Assembly: GCA_023853785.1 (NCBI GenBank) | Contig: JAJIRX010000751.1 | Location: forward strand, 124,001-188,000 | Reading direction: 5' to 3' | Length of the DNA: 64,000 nt | Origin: Psilocybe azurescens | Lineage: Eukaryota > Basidiomycota > Agaricomycetes > Agaricales > Agrocybaceae | In this document: positions 46,074 through 59,559 of the stretch, one piece after another | How positions within the stretch are numbered: the first letter of the stretch is position 1 | Layout of the letters: each line of letters opens with the position of its first letter | Made by a program: the position numbers and the translations under genes | The notes under the pieces: model-generated | What the model was told of the DNA's origin: nothing | The model's input: the letters and a program-made list of their open reading frames with translations, nothing else | Database searches by the model: none

Positions 46074-47771
46074 TAATTTCACTAGATGTGAAGGTTCAGG
46101 ACACCAGCTCTCCGGAACAGTCGGTTCTCAACAATAGTACTGACTCCTTTGAAGATGCTTTGAACTGTCTGGGTTAGGACAAATTCTTTTTTTTTTAATG
46201 CTGACCGTTAGGTGCAGTCAGAGTTAGTTTGCTGAGGATGTGTTCAGCAAAGCGAGGGACTAGGAAATGTTTATTTAAATTTTGTGATGATCTGGAGAGC
46301 GAAAGCGATGATAGCAGAGCACAACCAGACGTATAAAGAGCAGAGTGAATCAGAACGGACGAGGCATTAGCAATGAGATCGTGAGCGAGTTGGCAAGGGA
46401 TGCTATTTCAATGATATGGCAATGTACAGTAGCTTTGAGAGATACTCTAGGGTTGGGAGTTTCCCCTGCAGTGTTCCAGTACTGAATATATAGGTGAATA
46501 GTCAAACTGATGGTTCAGAGCTTTTGGCGCTGTGAGAGCTTGTGGAAATATAGAATGTGATTTTAGGAGGCCAAAAATGACTATGAAACTGACCAGAGTA
46601 CCCTACTTAAATACACTTTCTACAGTAAAATAATTTCTGCTTGGAGTTTCCGGGCACAGAGAAATGTCTGTGCCAGTCATTGCACTGACACAGATTTTGA
46701 ATATATTTTATTTGTAGCATACGGGAGTATTTTGGACTCAGTTTTTGGATGTGATTCAACATCTTATGGATTATGGAAGTGTTTTATCAGGGGTTGTGTT
46801 AGTTTTTGTGATTAAACACTTTGTTTCTAATGTTCTACACTTGATATTTGGACTTGTACAAATGGACACTTAGTTAGAATTCGCTCTTTTCGGTGTTTTT
46901 GCACACTGTTCTGTTAATAACTTTTTGTAGAGTAAAGTTATTCAAATTCTGATTACTGATCCGGAATCCCCTCGTTGAGACGGTTCCGGTGATATATAAT
47001 TTGTCACGTAATTATAGGTTTGGTGTTTTGACACAATATTGTGGACACCTATAGTCACACCTCGCCATTTTTAGACACTTAGCCATGTAAAAGACTAGTA
47101 TTCCTACTATGTCTGAGGAAACAAAGACACTAGAACAAGATTTGGAGTCTACAGAAGCAATTTACTATTTTCACTCATACTTGTCATTGTTGCGCATTTG
47201 AGATTTGACTCTATTGTTACTCATCAGTATAGCTACTGATTTGTGCATTATTGTCTATTTCTAACATCAGTATCATAGAATAAAGTAATATGCATGTATA
47301 TTGGTACCTTCTGAGGTATTTCTGTGGCAGCTACGTAGTTTGGCTATTTAGATTGGATTTTGATGGCTGCATTGTGATCAAAAAATTGTGGGAATGGTCA
47401 AAAATTGTCAATTCAATGACTTGTGGTTTCTTCATAGACCAAGGCTTGAATGTCTAATAGATATAAAAAAAAGAATGTGCTTCATTAGTATTTGAATCTC
47501 TTAAAAATGGGCACAGTCTCTCCGACAGAAGCACTGTAATGCTTGTGGTTGGTTTGGGCTGAGACTATGTCTCACAGATGGTGGCTAACTCTGTTAGTTA
47601 CCAGTAAGGGTAATAGAATTTTAGTATTGATTCAAACTTGTATTACTAGTCACTGTAGTAATACAATTTATTGTCAAACGATGAGCACAGGCTGAGGATG
47701 AATGTAATAAACAACTAAACAAGTAGTTGTCGAGCAATTAACTATTCTTCACACAGGAAGATTATCAACAA
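46074..47771. other. AT-rich region, no gene recognised
   Basis: T-rich on the plus strand with few ORFs and no motif I know. A ten-T run lies at about 46188. It may be a decayed repeat. Confidence 0.35.
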
Positions 47772-48314
47772 ATGGCCACTAGATTTCACTGGGGAGCCCT
47801 GGAGCTCTTTTCCTACTGTTTATATACCTTTTCTACTATTGTATTCTATTGTTTACCCTATTTCTATCTATGTAGATTCTTTTTATTGATGAAGCAACAG
47901 TGCTTAAATATACTCCGTGTGTTTAATACTGATCCACTTCGGTTTAATGATATTTTGATATTTCTTTTCTTGGGTAATTATCTGGATGGCCGGATCGAGA
48001 CATATTTATTGTATAGGCACATCTTTGGCCCCTTTGTTGCCCTAGCTCACTGGGTATGTTTCTTTTCCTCTTTTGTATATGTGACATTTGGGTCTCACAT
48101 TGTCAATCTACTCCACAGCACTATGGCACATGTAAGTTCTGATTGGCTGCGTTTGGTGGCTGTGCTGAAAAGCGACACTGTGGACGGGCGTCTGTTAACT
48201 TTCCTAAGGGGCCCCCCTCCAGTACGATTGTCGATCCCCTGTACTTGTGCGTGCATAAGTGCTCATTCGCGAGGATTGTCGTTTTTTGGCACAGCCACTA
48301 AGGGCAGTCGGTAA
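47772..48314 (+). CDS. Uncertain ORF, 180 codons
   Basis: Open from ATG 47772 (MATRFHWGALELFSY). The first 110 residues are rich in Phe, Leu, Tyr and Cys and could include several hydrophobic segments; the tail has RGPPPVRLSIPCTCACIS. Nothing is recognised, and the T-rich composition of the whole region makes hydrophobic ORFs likely by chance. I see no splice pattern or conserved neighbour. Confidence 0.2.
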   Translation: MATRFHWGALELFSYCLYTFSTIVFYCLPYFYLCRFFLLMKQQCLNILRVFNTDPLRFNDILIFLFLGNYLDGRIETYLLYRHIFGPFVALAHWVCFFSSFVYVTFGSHIVNLLHSTMAHVSSDWLRLVAVLKSDTVDGRLLTFLRGPPPVRLSIPCTCACISAHSRGLSFFGTATKGSR

Positions 48315-50148
48315 AATGTTATATATAATGTAGCACCTTTGTCAAGTAAGGTGTGCTCATTTTTGTCTGTATTCATACGCTATGCCCCTTTAAAAATTTT
48401 AATGTTGCTTCAGTTCGTCTTAGACATCTAAGCCTTGACCCACAGACAATACTTAAGTAGTCGAGTTGATCCCTTTCAGGTATTTCACACACTCAGCACA
48501 CAACCGCTGGGCCGATTAGCCCTCCAAATGTACGTCAATCACAGTTGTATTATCTCTCTAGTATAGAAATGATATGTATTATACATAAGAAGGATTGCAC
48601 TGACATTTCACGGACATGCACGGACATGGCACGGACATGCACGGACATGGCACGGACATGCACGGACATGGCACGGACATTTTCCTGTGTCCGGAGTTTC
48701 CCTGAGCTGTTCATTATAACCGGCTGGGGCCCATCGCGCTCCTCGGTGAAGTATTGGCCTGCGCGCCATCCGCTTTCTTCGTCTTGAGATACGGAAGCCA
48801 TGTGGGTGTGCGTATAGGGAGACTCTATTTTGGCAGTTGCCGAGAGCGGTTGGAGTCGATATGTCGCATTCTATGTTGTGACGATGTTGACATTTTTGGT
48901 TCCGTAGTCTTGGCATGTTTGATTTATCCTTGGGAGCCGGCGCTGCAGTAGTATACCGTTTTCCGTGCCGAGACAGAACGCAAGTTCTACGCCTTGTCGT
49001 GCAACATTCAGATTTTCTAAAGTGTTCATTCAAGTAACATTCCTCGCAAAACCTATTCCGTGGTCAATGAAGTCGTATCACGTCCCTGATTTGAAATGGA
49101 TTCGACATAGAGAGTATTTTTACAAAATATCTTAAATTACTAACGCGGAGACATAGGAAAGTAAAGCATATCTGAGTACAAATATTTTGTGGTTAGCCAA
49201 GGGAGAGTCTGTGCTCTTGTTACTTTCAGACGGAAATAGCAGCCCCAAGTGATGTCGTCTCTCATTGAGAGCACTCGGTGTCGTATTCAGTCCATTTTAA
49301 TTCCGCTTCCAGCTCTACGCCCAATTTTGGAGGTCGCCATAGTCACAACGGGCACGGAATTCCACGAAATATCTGGGATACTAGTGGGCATAAGTATTTG
49401 AGTCCCCGCGCATCACACATTATTTATGAGTTTGCTACTTATGAGGATGCGGGTTGCACGTGAAATTTGTAGCGTCATGTATATAATTTAAGCACAGTTG
49501 CCATTTAAATAATATAGAATAATATAGAGTATATAAATGAACGTAACTGCGCTATAACCAACCCAGTGACAAAATGTACCTTGGTGAGGCTAAGATTGAT
49601 TCCCCTATGTACCATCAGCTTAATTAACCTGGTGTACTATGCATTACCAGGATACCGCTAGCTACATAGCCATATAATGACGTCGTACTACGACTGTGAC
49701 TACATCGGTACAACTATGAAGCTGTTTCGGTAATCCTTTTACCACGATGCGAGCAGGTATCAGTCGAAGCCGAATTTCACAGCGTTTTTGGATAAATCTG
49801 GGGAAATGATCCGTCGGAGAATCTTTGGTATATGGCTAGAAACATCCAAAGCGTTTAATAATCTGTAAACTTTGAAAAGAGGTAAACTATTTTTATCCAC
49901 GATACGATGAACCAGAGTAATGCATTGGACAAGCATTGGGTAAGATTTATTTTTAGTTCACGCATAGCACAGGCGACCTTCCTATAAAGACTCACTAGGC
50001 TCACTGGACTACACTGGTGACTCTCAAACCCTACATTACTTCAGTGTCTTTTTGGCTGTGCCATCCTCCCTTTATCCCAACTAATAAAGCGCCGTTCATT
50101 TCTTAATTTAGACCTGCTTCGACAGCATCATAAACGTTACCAGAGAAC
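48315..50148. other. Intergenic DNA
   Basis: Apart from the short tandem repeat at 48608-48680, nothing is recognised. Minus-strand ORFs across 48550-49033 overlap that repeat and lack domains. Confidence 0.35.
48608..48680. repeat. 21-bp tandem repeat of CACGGACATG
   Basis: Units of CACGGACATGG plus CACGGACATG (11 + 10 bp) repeated about three and a half times, nearly perfect. Confidence 0.85.
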
Positions 50149-52274
50149 ATGGAGAGCTCGGAATCGGTGTTTCGAGACCCGAAATTTTATCTGTCCAACG
50201 ACTCATCACTGGAAGTGACTGCTGTCGAACAGTATTCTCTTCCGAATGGCTTTCCCGCTCGAGATCCATTCAATAATCATGGCCTACAGGCAAAATACGT
50301 GTTCTCAAACGCCTCGACGGCTACAGTAGCATCCGTGTATCCCAACAAGGAGTTCAAAATGGAACAAAAAAGGCTCCCGTCAAACCTGTTGTGGAGCAGG
50401 CGTTCCCAGAAGGAGGTCTTGCTGGCTGGGCAACCGCACTAGGCGCGTGAGTTTCTCATATCTCTGGTAGGATTCAACCTCACAAAAAGAGCTCATTGAA
50501 CCTGAGTATAGCTTTATCATACAGTTCTGTGGATTCGGGTACGTTCTACTTCCCTCAATGCCCCAATAATGTATACTAACGCAATTCCTCCATCATAAGC
50601 TACTCTACGTCCTACGGGGTATTTCAAGGTACGCGCCTCATAGCTTATTGACCGCCTTGTCCGTTGTATTCCCGGTTGATAATGACGGCCATGCAGACTT
50701 CTATGTTCGCGAGTATCTGAGCAAAGAAAGTTCCTCTTCTATTGCGTGAGTTTTTGAGGTCTTTTTAATATATGTTGAACAACGTTGAGATCGAGATCTC
50801 GAGTTTAGATGGATTGGCAGTGTAAACGCTTTCTTAGTCATATCAGGAGGTCTCCTGGCAGGCAGAATATACGATCGAGGACACTTGTAAGTCGTTACTG
50901 GCCTTTCAGACTACATTAAGTGTCAATGAAAGTCGGATCTCATTCAACTAGCTATGCCCTGCTTTGGGGCGGCTCCGCATTAATATCATTCTCTCTGTTT
51001 ATGCTCTCCCTCACAGAGAAAGATCACTTCTACCAGGTGCTTTTGTCCCAAGGCTTCGGCGTTGGAATTGGTGTTGGGATGATATACGTACCCTCTGTTG
51101 CCATTTTATCTCACTACTTCCGACAGCGCCGAAGCCTAGTTATGACCATCGTCGCTGCTGGCTCGTCATTAGGAGCAGTCGTTCATCCAATCATGTTGAA
51201 CAACCTTATACCCAAGATAGGATTCGCAAAGGCAACCCGTGCAAACGCTGGTTTGATATCCGGACTATTGCTTATAGCTTGCTTGATCATGAAGACAAGG
51301 CTCCCACCCCCTACTACTACGCCGAACTTGAAGAAGTCATTAGTCAAATTCTCCAAAGATAAGGCGTATATCTGCTGTATTTTTGGGTATGTCGAACAAC
51401 TCATGACACATGATATATGCATCTATAACTGGCCTACAGGTTCTTCTTTTTCATCATCGGCTTTTTTTATCCGATTTTCTATCTGCAATTGGATTCCATC
51501 ACGCACCATTTAAGTCCTAACTTTGCCTTTTATTCGGTATGTTGTGCTCCTTACCATTTTTTGGTGATCCGAGACCTTACCATACCATCTTAGCTGGTAG
51601 TAATGAACGCATCCTCCTGTATTGGAAGAATTTTCGCCGGACTCACAGCAGGCTTATTTGGCATTGGAAATCTTGTTGTGGCCTCCACAGCATGGTGCAG
51701 CATTTTGATCTTCTTCATGATTGGGATATCCGACGTTGCGAGTGTGGTGCTCTTCGCGGGAATCTACGGGTTCTCCTCCGGCGCTTGTGAGTGTCTCTTG
51801 AAATTTATGTGGTTGTATCTTCTGATTCCATGCCTTTAGACGTTGCCTTGATGGCACCTATGATTGCCAATCTCGCCGATGATGTCTCGGAGATTGGGTT
51901 AAGAATGGGAATTGGCTTTACACTTGCAGGTAAGGTATAGATGTATAAATCTTGAAAGAATTGGTTTGACATACGTTGTATGTCAGGATTCGGAAAGTTT
52001 AATAGGAGCCCCAATCGAAGGGGCTCTGTTGACCTCTTCATTTATCTGGTGGAGAGCATCAGTGTTCAGTGGGGTAAGCAGTACTGCAGCTTCAAGCAAA
52101 CGACAACATTATTAATATAATCTCCAGGTGATGGCGGCCATGGGATGCATCATGTACATCGGGATGGTCATCTTTCTTCGAAAGAAGAAACGAATGCAAG
52201 AGACATTGCCAGTACACAAGGTTGTGTTTGAGTCGACGGAAGTAGAAACGTCTGTGAAGGGGTCACTAGCATGA
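50149..52274 (+). CDS. MFS transporter, monocarboxylate (MCT/MCH) type
   Basis: A membrane carrier of the monocarboxylate porter family; fungal members move monocarboxylates or riboflavin, and the substrate here is not evident. The start is ATG 50149 (MESSESVFRDPKF) with a polar N-terminal tail of about 90 residues, then GGLAGWATALGA. Nine or more short introns separate exons with GVFQDFYVREYL, WIGSVNAFLVISGGLLAGR, IYDRGHF, GVGIGVGMIYVPSVAILSHY, FRQRRSLVMTIVAAGSSLGA, CIGRIFAGLTAGLFG and GAPIEGALL. The stop is at 52272-52274. About 12 membrane segments and roughly 470 residues fit the family. Two single-base breaks, an A-run at 50366-50371 (one too few) and AAA at 51994-51996 (one too many), cancel only over a long distance; both sit in homopolymers and flank intact sequence. 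Confidence 0.9.
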
Positions 52275-55086
52275 CTCAACACCGAGTCCAGATAGATTAC
52301 TGAATGGCTTAATTATGTGTGCCTATATCGCATATTTCATATTTTTCTAGTCATAGAGTGACTGGATGTGACTCTCAGCAGTGTAAACGTTGACCTTTTA
52401 GAGGCCGCGTATGCGCTACACGAGCTATTCTATACTAGAGAAGACTACTTGAGTGGTTAAGCTTTAAGACCAGATGTGGAAAATGAATTGACGACAACTG
52501 TTGCTGAGTTTCAATACACCATCGCGTAGTTCAACCCATCATGATGACATGTAATGGAGTCGTAAACATTCTGTTGAATATCTCGGAGAATATCTGCTAT
52601 GCACCTGTCCTGCTATGCATTTACATCTCCGGCATGACCATTGCTGGATTCCGTGTTGAAAAGACCCTTCAAAATCTTCGAAGTCTCCAGGTAATCTCAA
52701 CGAACGGGATTGTGTCGAATCTCGACAAGCTTATTATTAATTATCCATACTTAACTACGACAATGGAGCGTTTTTCCTGGCTGACTTCCATCACACTCGA
52801 ATATCGTCATCCTAATAGCCAAAGATGGGGTTGTTTTTTGATGGTGGGCGCTAGACGGACGTCTCATGTTTCTACCGGCCTACAGGGTATACAGAACGAG
52901 GGCAGTGGATATTTATTGTCGGAGAATTGATGTGGGTACTACGCGTCATTTATTGCCCAGTATGCGTAGATAGTAGCTATATGTGCATTAAGCTTCGAAA
53001 CGAGAGTCATGGGAACAATTCCGGGAGAGAAGCTTCAGAATTAAATTTAAGAAAGAAAAGAATGAGAGAGCGGATCCTTGTCCAAAAGTACTGTTATCAA
53101 AGGCCATACATGTAGGGATATCCATCACCACGGGGCGGTCAAACAACAGATACAATGGCACATGATTCAGAATAACGACGGAATGTTATGGCGCGGAGGG
53201 TGTCTACAATTGGAATGACGATGCGTCTCCGCTGAAGACATTCAACATGCATGCCTACACGTTGAAGTCATGTTTATGACCCGATGAAGAAATTCAACAG
53301 CAACAAGTTTTCAAGTTCATTCGTCGAGTTGAGACTTGGCATACGCATTCCTTGCGGATTAATCTGCAGGTTCGGTCCAGACTCTACTTTACAGGGCAGG
53401 TGGACAGCACGGAAAGGAGCAGAACCCTGGAGCATCGATTTCACCCAGAACTTTAGCACCTATCTCGCCCAACGTCCGTGATAAAGCAAGTTATAATGAA
53501 CGTGACAGTTTGGAACGCGTCAAGCGCGGTCGCGGGGACAATTGGTGACTGAAAGATTAATAGTAGGAGGTTCATAACAGAAACGTTCAAAGCTTATCGG
53601 GGACATATTTCTGATGTCGCCCGCGATAATTTTTGTATAGAGCACCAATAGTATAAAGCATATACTCCAAGTATGGAGAGAGATGAATGCAAAGATGGCC
53701 AGTTTCTAAGACGGACAAAAATAGCGTGCGTCACCGGGTTGTTTCGATTAGGCGTGAGGGGCTAGATTTGGGCAAGAAAGGGTATGGACGAGCCTGTTAG
53801 TAGTAGGTCATTAAGGCTTTGGACACGGCTTTTATCTTATTTAGCTGGTAAAGCAGAGTTGCAGGGGACGCCACGTGTCGGTCGACGGTCAAGAGGTTGT
53901 GGAGGAAAAGGAAGATGAAAGTGGCTGTGTTAACCTAAGTTGCATGTCATTGGGTCCGAGTTCGGAAAAACCCGATGAACCCCGAAGGGTTGTGGTCTAG
54001 TCTGTCACTACTTTCAAATGGACTCGTGACCAGCCGGAGAAGGAGGAGAACCTCTGTTCTCCGACTGGTACAACTGAGTTTAAAAGGGGTAGTAGTGACT
54101 AATGATCGAAGAATGTGCAGAAAGAAGGCCCAATTGGGACTCGTCCGTATTAGGACATGAATCAGCTAAAAATACATTTTGAAAATTCCTTCCCATACCG
54201 CGTCGACGCGACTTGGACACGTCCATGACGCGACTGAGGCGCGTTTATGTTCTTTTCATGCTTGAATATCCTCTTGTATTAATTTAGGATACCTTTAGAC
54301 TACATGAATGTACATAATCTCTAGGATACGCGTGCAGACATCCAGGGCTGAAGATATTTTGGCTCTTGTTCGGCTTATGTCTTCACTAGACTGTCTTTAA
54401 ATTGCAGGTACTCGTAAAAATATGTTATGTATTAGTTCTTACTACAATTCAAGTCTTTCTCATTTCTAATGCGCACTCCAATGTCCCTCAATACACTCCC
54501 AGTCTGTCTGCCCAAACTCATTCCTCACATCCAAATAGGGACGAACTCTAATTGGGCCTTCTATCTACACATTCCATCAGAAATCTGACAGCTTTCAATC
54601 ATAGTCGCTACCCCCATTTTAAACTCGGATAAACCGGTCCCTCTAACGAGGGTTCTCCCTCTTCGAGGGAGCGGTCACCGGTCTAACTTTCAGACTACTT
54701 TACCGCCCTTGCCCTAATACGTAATGGTCCTGCATTCTTCGTGTAGTTTTCTCGGGTGCGTATGCATTTGACACCGACCTGACAGTGACACGAGTGATTG
54801 TTGTACCTTCCTACTAGTCGTGCACAGCCAGAACGAAGACGTTTCACAGCCTCGTTGGTACTGTGAGGCAATTTCTTTCCCTCACCATCATCGCCAGGCT
54901 TGCTGTGACCTTACCTTCCATGCTTTGATTATGCTCATCTCCTGAACGCCTTTCACGCCCAATTTCACCTTCAACGCGGCCTCTGCGTGAACATCACCCG
55001 CAACGCCCCCACGATAACTCAACTCAGAACCATCACCTGCTCTCCGACATAAACACCTAGCGTATGACTGATCACAGCATGCCGGT
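52275..55086. other. Intergenic DNA with an uncertain ORF
   Basis: A 129-codon ORF at 52541-52930 (MMTCNGVVNILLNISENIC) has no recognised domain. No repeats or inverted repeats were noticed in 53100-55000. The last few hundred bases probably include the promoter, and perhaps a first exon, of the DUF6535 gene. Confidence 0.35.
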
Positions 55087-57133
55087 GTGTATTCCACAAT
55101 AATTCAGCTGTACAACATTGTCACTGACCCAGTCATCCAGAAAAAACACCCAGATAAGAACGTTCATGGACAGCATTGGACAACGGTGCGGGAACTGTGG
55201 ATGCAGAAAGATAAGGAGCAGTGCGAAATTTGGAAAGACGAGGTTCAGAATGTTTTAATCTTCGTGAGTCCCTATTTTATGATACGGGTTACCAGAAGGC
55301 ATACTTACACTCCCAACAGTCTGGTTTATTCTCCGCCATCGTGACGGCTTTCCTGATCCAATCGCAAACCGACCTACTACCGGATCCAGCTCAGGAAAGC
55401 GTCCAGCTCCTGAGGCAAATCGCCGCCCAGTCTGCGGGCAAAGAATGGGTAGCCGAAGCTGATCCAGGAATCGGCGCCATCAGTATCGTGGTGAACGTAT
55501 TCTGGTTCCTCAGTTTGGTGCTCAGTCTCACCACTGCACTCGTAGGGATTGTATCCCTTCAGTGGATACGATCTCATATACGCAGTCTGAGCGACGGACC
55601 GGACTCTCTCGGTCTCGCGTACATGCACTCTCTCGGTCTCCACCAGTCCTATATCCCTCACGTTTTTACCTACCTTCCAGTCATTCTCATCTTCGGTCTC
55701 GCCTTCTTTCTTTCTGGCCTGGGTGTGTTTCTTTTCAAGTTGAGCTGGCAGGTCGCAATCCCGGTTATCTTCGCCATTTCCTGCACTTTTTTGTTTCTTG
55801 TTATTACGACCATTCATCCTTGGTGTCAATCGGATCCCGTTCTAAACCCCAGTGATCATCCCAAGTGCTACCCATCCCCCTATCGATCACCTCAGTCGCT
55901 TATCTTTATTTCCAAACAAGACTGGATATCCAAAAGCAAAGTCTGGCTTCAACAGCGTAAAAAGGACTTCTTTTCCAACAAAAAGGTGGCGGGGCACTTG
56001 GAACAGGCTAACGAGAAACTCACCGTATCTGATGCATTCGCATATGACACCGTTAAGGCCCTTATTTCAGTCAAGAAAAGTAGGGCCGCAGAAAGCGAAA
56101 AGGAAAAGATGGCACTAGCACAGTGCCTCGCTGAGGTTCTTCCCATCCACTTAAGTCTCTTCTTACAGGGGGACTCCACGGGGGACCTCGTGGACATCAT
56201 ACCATTCCTACCCCATTCCGCATATGTGCCCTGTGAAATATTCCTGCGCGAATCGGTATCCCAAGACCACCTCAACGCAGTAGCTCTCTTGCAAGTTTCC
56301 TGCTTGAAAGGTTTACCTTGTCAGAGTGCCGATCTAGTCAAGGCTTGTATCCGCGCTACGAACTGGCTATTCCAACGGCCTCGTGAATTAGATACAGTAC
56401 CAGAGAAACAGCCCCTCCATCTCATCTCCAAACCTGGTAAGTTCCGCCTTTTTCTGTGCATTGCGCCTACTGATTAAATATAGCCTCGCTCTCTACTGAC
56501 GCTCTCGAAGCGTTGATCGAAACTCTCGCGTCTTTCTTTAGTTACGCTGCAGAGTACCAGCCAGAAGAAAACGGTCATGCTATTCGTGCAACAACGTATA
56601 CGTCCTCGTACACTTATTGGTTCCTTACTCTATCTGCCAAAATCATCGCCAGCTGTTCACTCTCTAGCGAAATTCTCGCCAGACATACGTATATTCTCAG
56701 CCGAATTACTTCTTGCTTCGGAGAACGCAAGAATTGTGACTATCTCTTCTATGTGACGTCGATCTACGCCAGCAATATTACCGCCTCCGCTCCAATAACT
56801 TCATCGGTGTTTTGGAATGAGTTTCTTCACTCCGTCATGCACTATCACAGCACTCTGATGCAGGAAAAACCGGAAAATCTAAAGTTACCTCTACCGCGAG
56901 CATTGAAGGCTGGTGAGATAGTATGGAGCAACTTTGGTCGAGCGCATGCAGCTCTCGGCCCTGCGGGACCTGCATCTAGTTCTGACTCGCCTAGCGGCGA
57001 CGGCACAGCGGGATCCAGTCATTATCCTGCTCAAGACCAAGATAATGTCGGGAGTAAAAGGCATAACTATGATGACCGAATGGGTGATGCTGGTGAGGCT
57101 CCTTCATGGATATCGAATGAAAATTTTCACTGA
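55087..57133 (+). CDS. DUF6535 membrane protein
   Basis: An Agaricomycete-specific membrane protein with the DUF6535 domain; its role is unknown. Exon 1 ends EQCEIWKDEVQNVLIF. The intron at 55264-55319 leads to SGLFSAIVTAFLIQSQTDLL, the conserved first block. Then come LLRQIAAQSAGKEW, VVNVFWFLSLVLSLTTALVG, IVSLQWIR, and two more hydrophobic segments (FTYLPVILIFGLAFFLSGLG and VIFAISCTFLFLVI). An intron at 56437-56483 joins a long soluble C-terminal part that stops at 57133 after SNENFH. It is roughly 650 residues. The real start is unsure: the frame is open from 55087 without an early ATG, the first in-frame ATG is 55201, and an upstream exon is likely. A broken relative lies at 27180-27520. 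Confidence 0.82.
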
Positions 57134-57313
57134 CCGCTGACGTTTATTACTACAGTTATCAACACGGAGCAAAGGCACACCGGTGGATCATAGTTATCTA
57201 TTTATTCTCGTATATTATACTGTAGTACGGTGATCTAATCTGATTTCTCAAGAGGTTCTATTCAAAGAAATACCATATATTGAAAAGAGTGTATCGATAG
57301 GCCTATAGTGAGA

Positions 57314-59559
57314 TTAGTTGGCTACACCGCTACCAGATCTCACAGATTCCTGGGGAATTTGTTTTAAAATCTCCCTTTCAATGACTTGCTCTGGATGCGT
57401 GCTAAATCCGGCGACTGAGTCAATACTATCAAGGGTATTTTGCTGAAGAGCAGTTTTGCGATCTTCGATAGCTTTCGCGACAACACTATTCAAGAGTATT
57501 CTTGGGGGCTGTCAGACAAGGTATCAGTGAAAATACCATGCAAGACTAAGACCAGATTAATGATGTATGTCGCCAGAAGCTTCGCCGTTGATGGACTGTT
57601 GTATCAGGGGCATAAACAAACCAGTTTTGGTCAAACAGAGGTGGACGTACTATTGTTGATATTTGTCGTACAGATAGTATATGGCCAACGAATTATGCCC
57701 AAAAGTCTTCAGCAGGGTAACTAGATCTGTAGCGCCACGGTCACCAAACGCCAACACAGGGTGGCGAATTCTAAAAAAAAAAAAGATTCAGCATAGAGTT
57801 TAGCCAGTTCAAAGGTTGCCCACGATGTGCCATCGAGCGTATTCTCAATCAATGGCTTGACAAAGCCAATAAGTTCAACAAAAAGGATATCCCGGAAAGA
57901 ATCTACAAAGTGTATCAGTCATAAAAGAAGAAATCAGAAGGAATTTGAACGCTAACTCCAGTTGGATCGTTGAAGTTCCACACCGTTAAAACATCTTCGT
58001 GAAGACGGTGGATGCAATCTATTAGGACTTGGCCTTCGAAGGCGCTACTTTCGCCGAGGTTCTTCCAATACTCTGACTCCCAATCGTTAGCAAATATTGA
58101 GATTTTTAAGGAGAATAAAATCACTCTTGAACCCTTCACTGGCAATCTAAAATGAGTACAATCTTGGCTATACCGTACAAGACTCGACGGTACCTGATAG
58201 ACACTTCGACCTTTTGGCGGGCATTGGATTGCTGAGCCGTTACCCAGGCCGCATCCAGCCTATGTTCAACGTCCTGTAGCTTGCTACGTGTAACATTCGT
58301 CAGGTTAATATACATCTCTGTGATTTAAGCGGCGTCAGCAGGAGGTAAACGAAGGAAAGCGATATCTCAAATACCAACCTTTTGCATTAGTCTCCTTCGT
58401 TGATACTCTCGCATGAGATATTGATTCCGGATCTAAGGATAATCTCTTCAAGTCTTCCTCATATTCTTTGATTTTATCATCAAAGTAGGCAGACGCATTT
58501 CGCTCTGCGTTGGCAGGGTCTTTTTGGTGAAACTGGTTGACGAGGATATCGTATTTGGTAAACACGGTAATGACGGGAACGCGATCTAAACAGTTACTAG
58601 TCAGTAATATCACGACAATTGGAATAAAAATGTTACGTTTCTGGGCCAGTTGAAGGAGTTTCTCGTCACCCGTTTGTAATAGTCTTGCCCCGCTCCGTGG
58701 AGTTTGTACACAGAACCTAATTGAGAAAGCAAAAATAAGCCTCCCAACGAGAAATAGAGCGAGCGACTTCACCATATGGCATGAACCTTATCAAGCAAAC
58801 CGGTTCCCTGGCGTTTCTCCAAAAACTTTTGCACCTTTGTCCAATTGTCGCCAGAGCCTGCCTCAAAGCCCTTGCTATCGTGCAAGATGAAGCGGAGGTT
58901 CTCTGGTGACGTGTATCCGTACTCGATTTCAGCGTTTCCAGCCGTATTATGAGCGATATCAATCTGTTAACATCACATGAATACATCTCCTCCGGAGCGT
59001 ACAGCATGATTTTTACCTTGTCCTTGTCGAGATTGAAGATATTGGCGATGAGAGAGGATTTACCTATACCAGACTACATCTGGTTGTGAGTATGATTACA
59101 TATGCAAACTAAAGCAGTCAAAATACTCACCTTTCCAACGAGAACAATGCGAAACCTTATACGTGTCTTAGGCTAGGCGTCTTTTAAGGTAACAGTTCAT
59201 TCACCTTGGGCATTCTCCGAGTGTGTCTTCCACTTGAGAGGGTAAACCCTCTGGGATGGAAGGAATCTGGGGCTCTTGCTTCGCCTTGGATATCGGCACG
59301 GGGGCCCGGGGTGAGGTCGAACCTTGCTGGTTGACAGGTGGCTGGGCGTTATCTTCCGGTTTCTGGGAAGTATCATCCACCGTAGAAGGTATCTCCGTAT
59401 CCTTCGTTCCGAAACACAGGTTTAGACACAAGAAATGCATGAGAGGGTAATGGTAAAGTTGAAAGAAAAAGGTTTCTTGTCACTCACCTCGTGTTCGTCA
59501 GGTGCTGCGTGCTGCCGTGGTCTGAGAAACAGCGTGAGATCTTGAGGCAGGAACATCAT
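57314..59559 (-). CDS. P-loop GTPase (G domain-containing protein)
   Basis: A large GTP-binding protein of the type common in Agaricomycetes, with no settled role. The start is ATG 59559 (MMFLPQDLTLFLRPRQ). A polar, Pro-rich segment ends GLPSQVEDTLGECPR. The Walker A loop reads VLVGK/SGIGKSSLIANIF, with an intron inside it. Switch II is FILHDSKGFEAGSGDNW (G3), and G4 is TKYD in VPVITVFTKYDILVNQF. The helical C-terminal half has YFDDKIKEYEEDLKRL, IANDWESEYWKNLGESSAF and DSFRDILFVELIGFVKPLI, and the last exon ends ESVRSGSGVAN with stop at 57314-57316. Introns are about 45-70 nt. It faces the DUF6535 gene tail to tail, 180 bp apart. An LTR retrotransposon lies about 320 bp upstream of its start. 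Confidence 0.85.

Noticed and set aside
48550..49033. Possible copia-type polyprotein fragment on the minus strand
   Set aside because: No RNase H or integrase motif could be read in any frame; the ORF is extended by a 21-bp tandem repeat.
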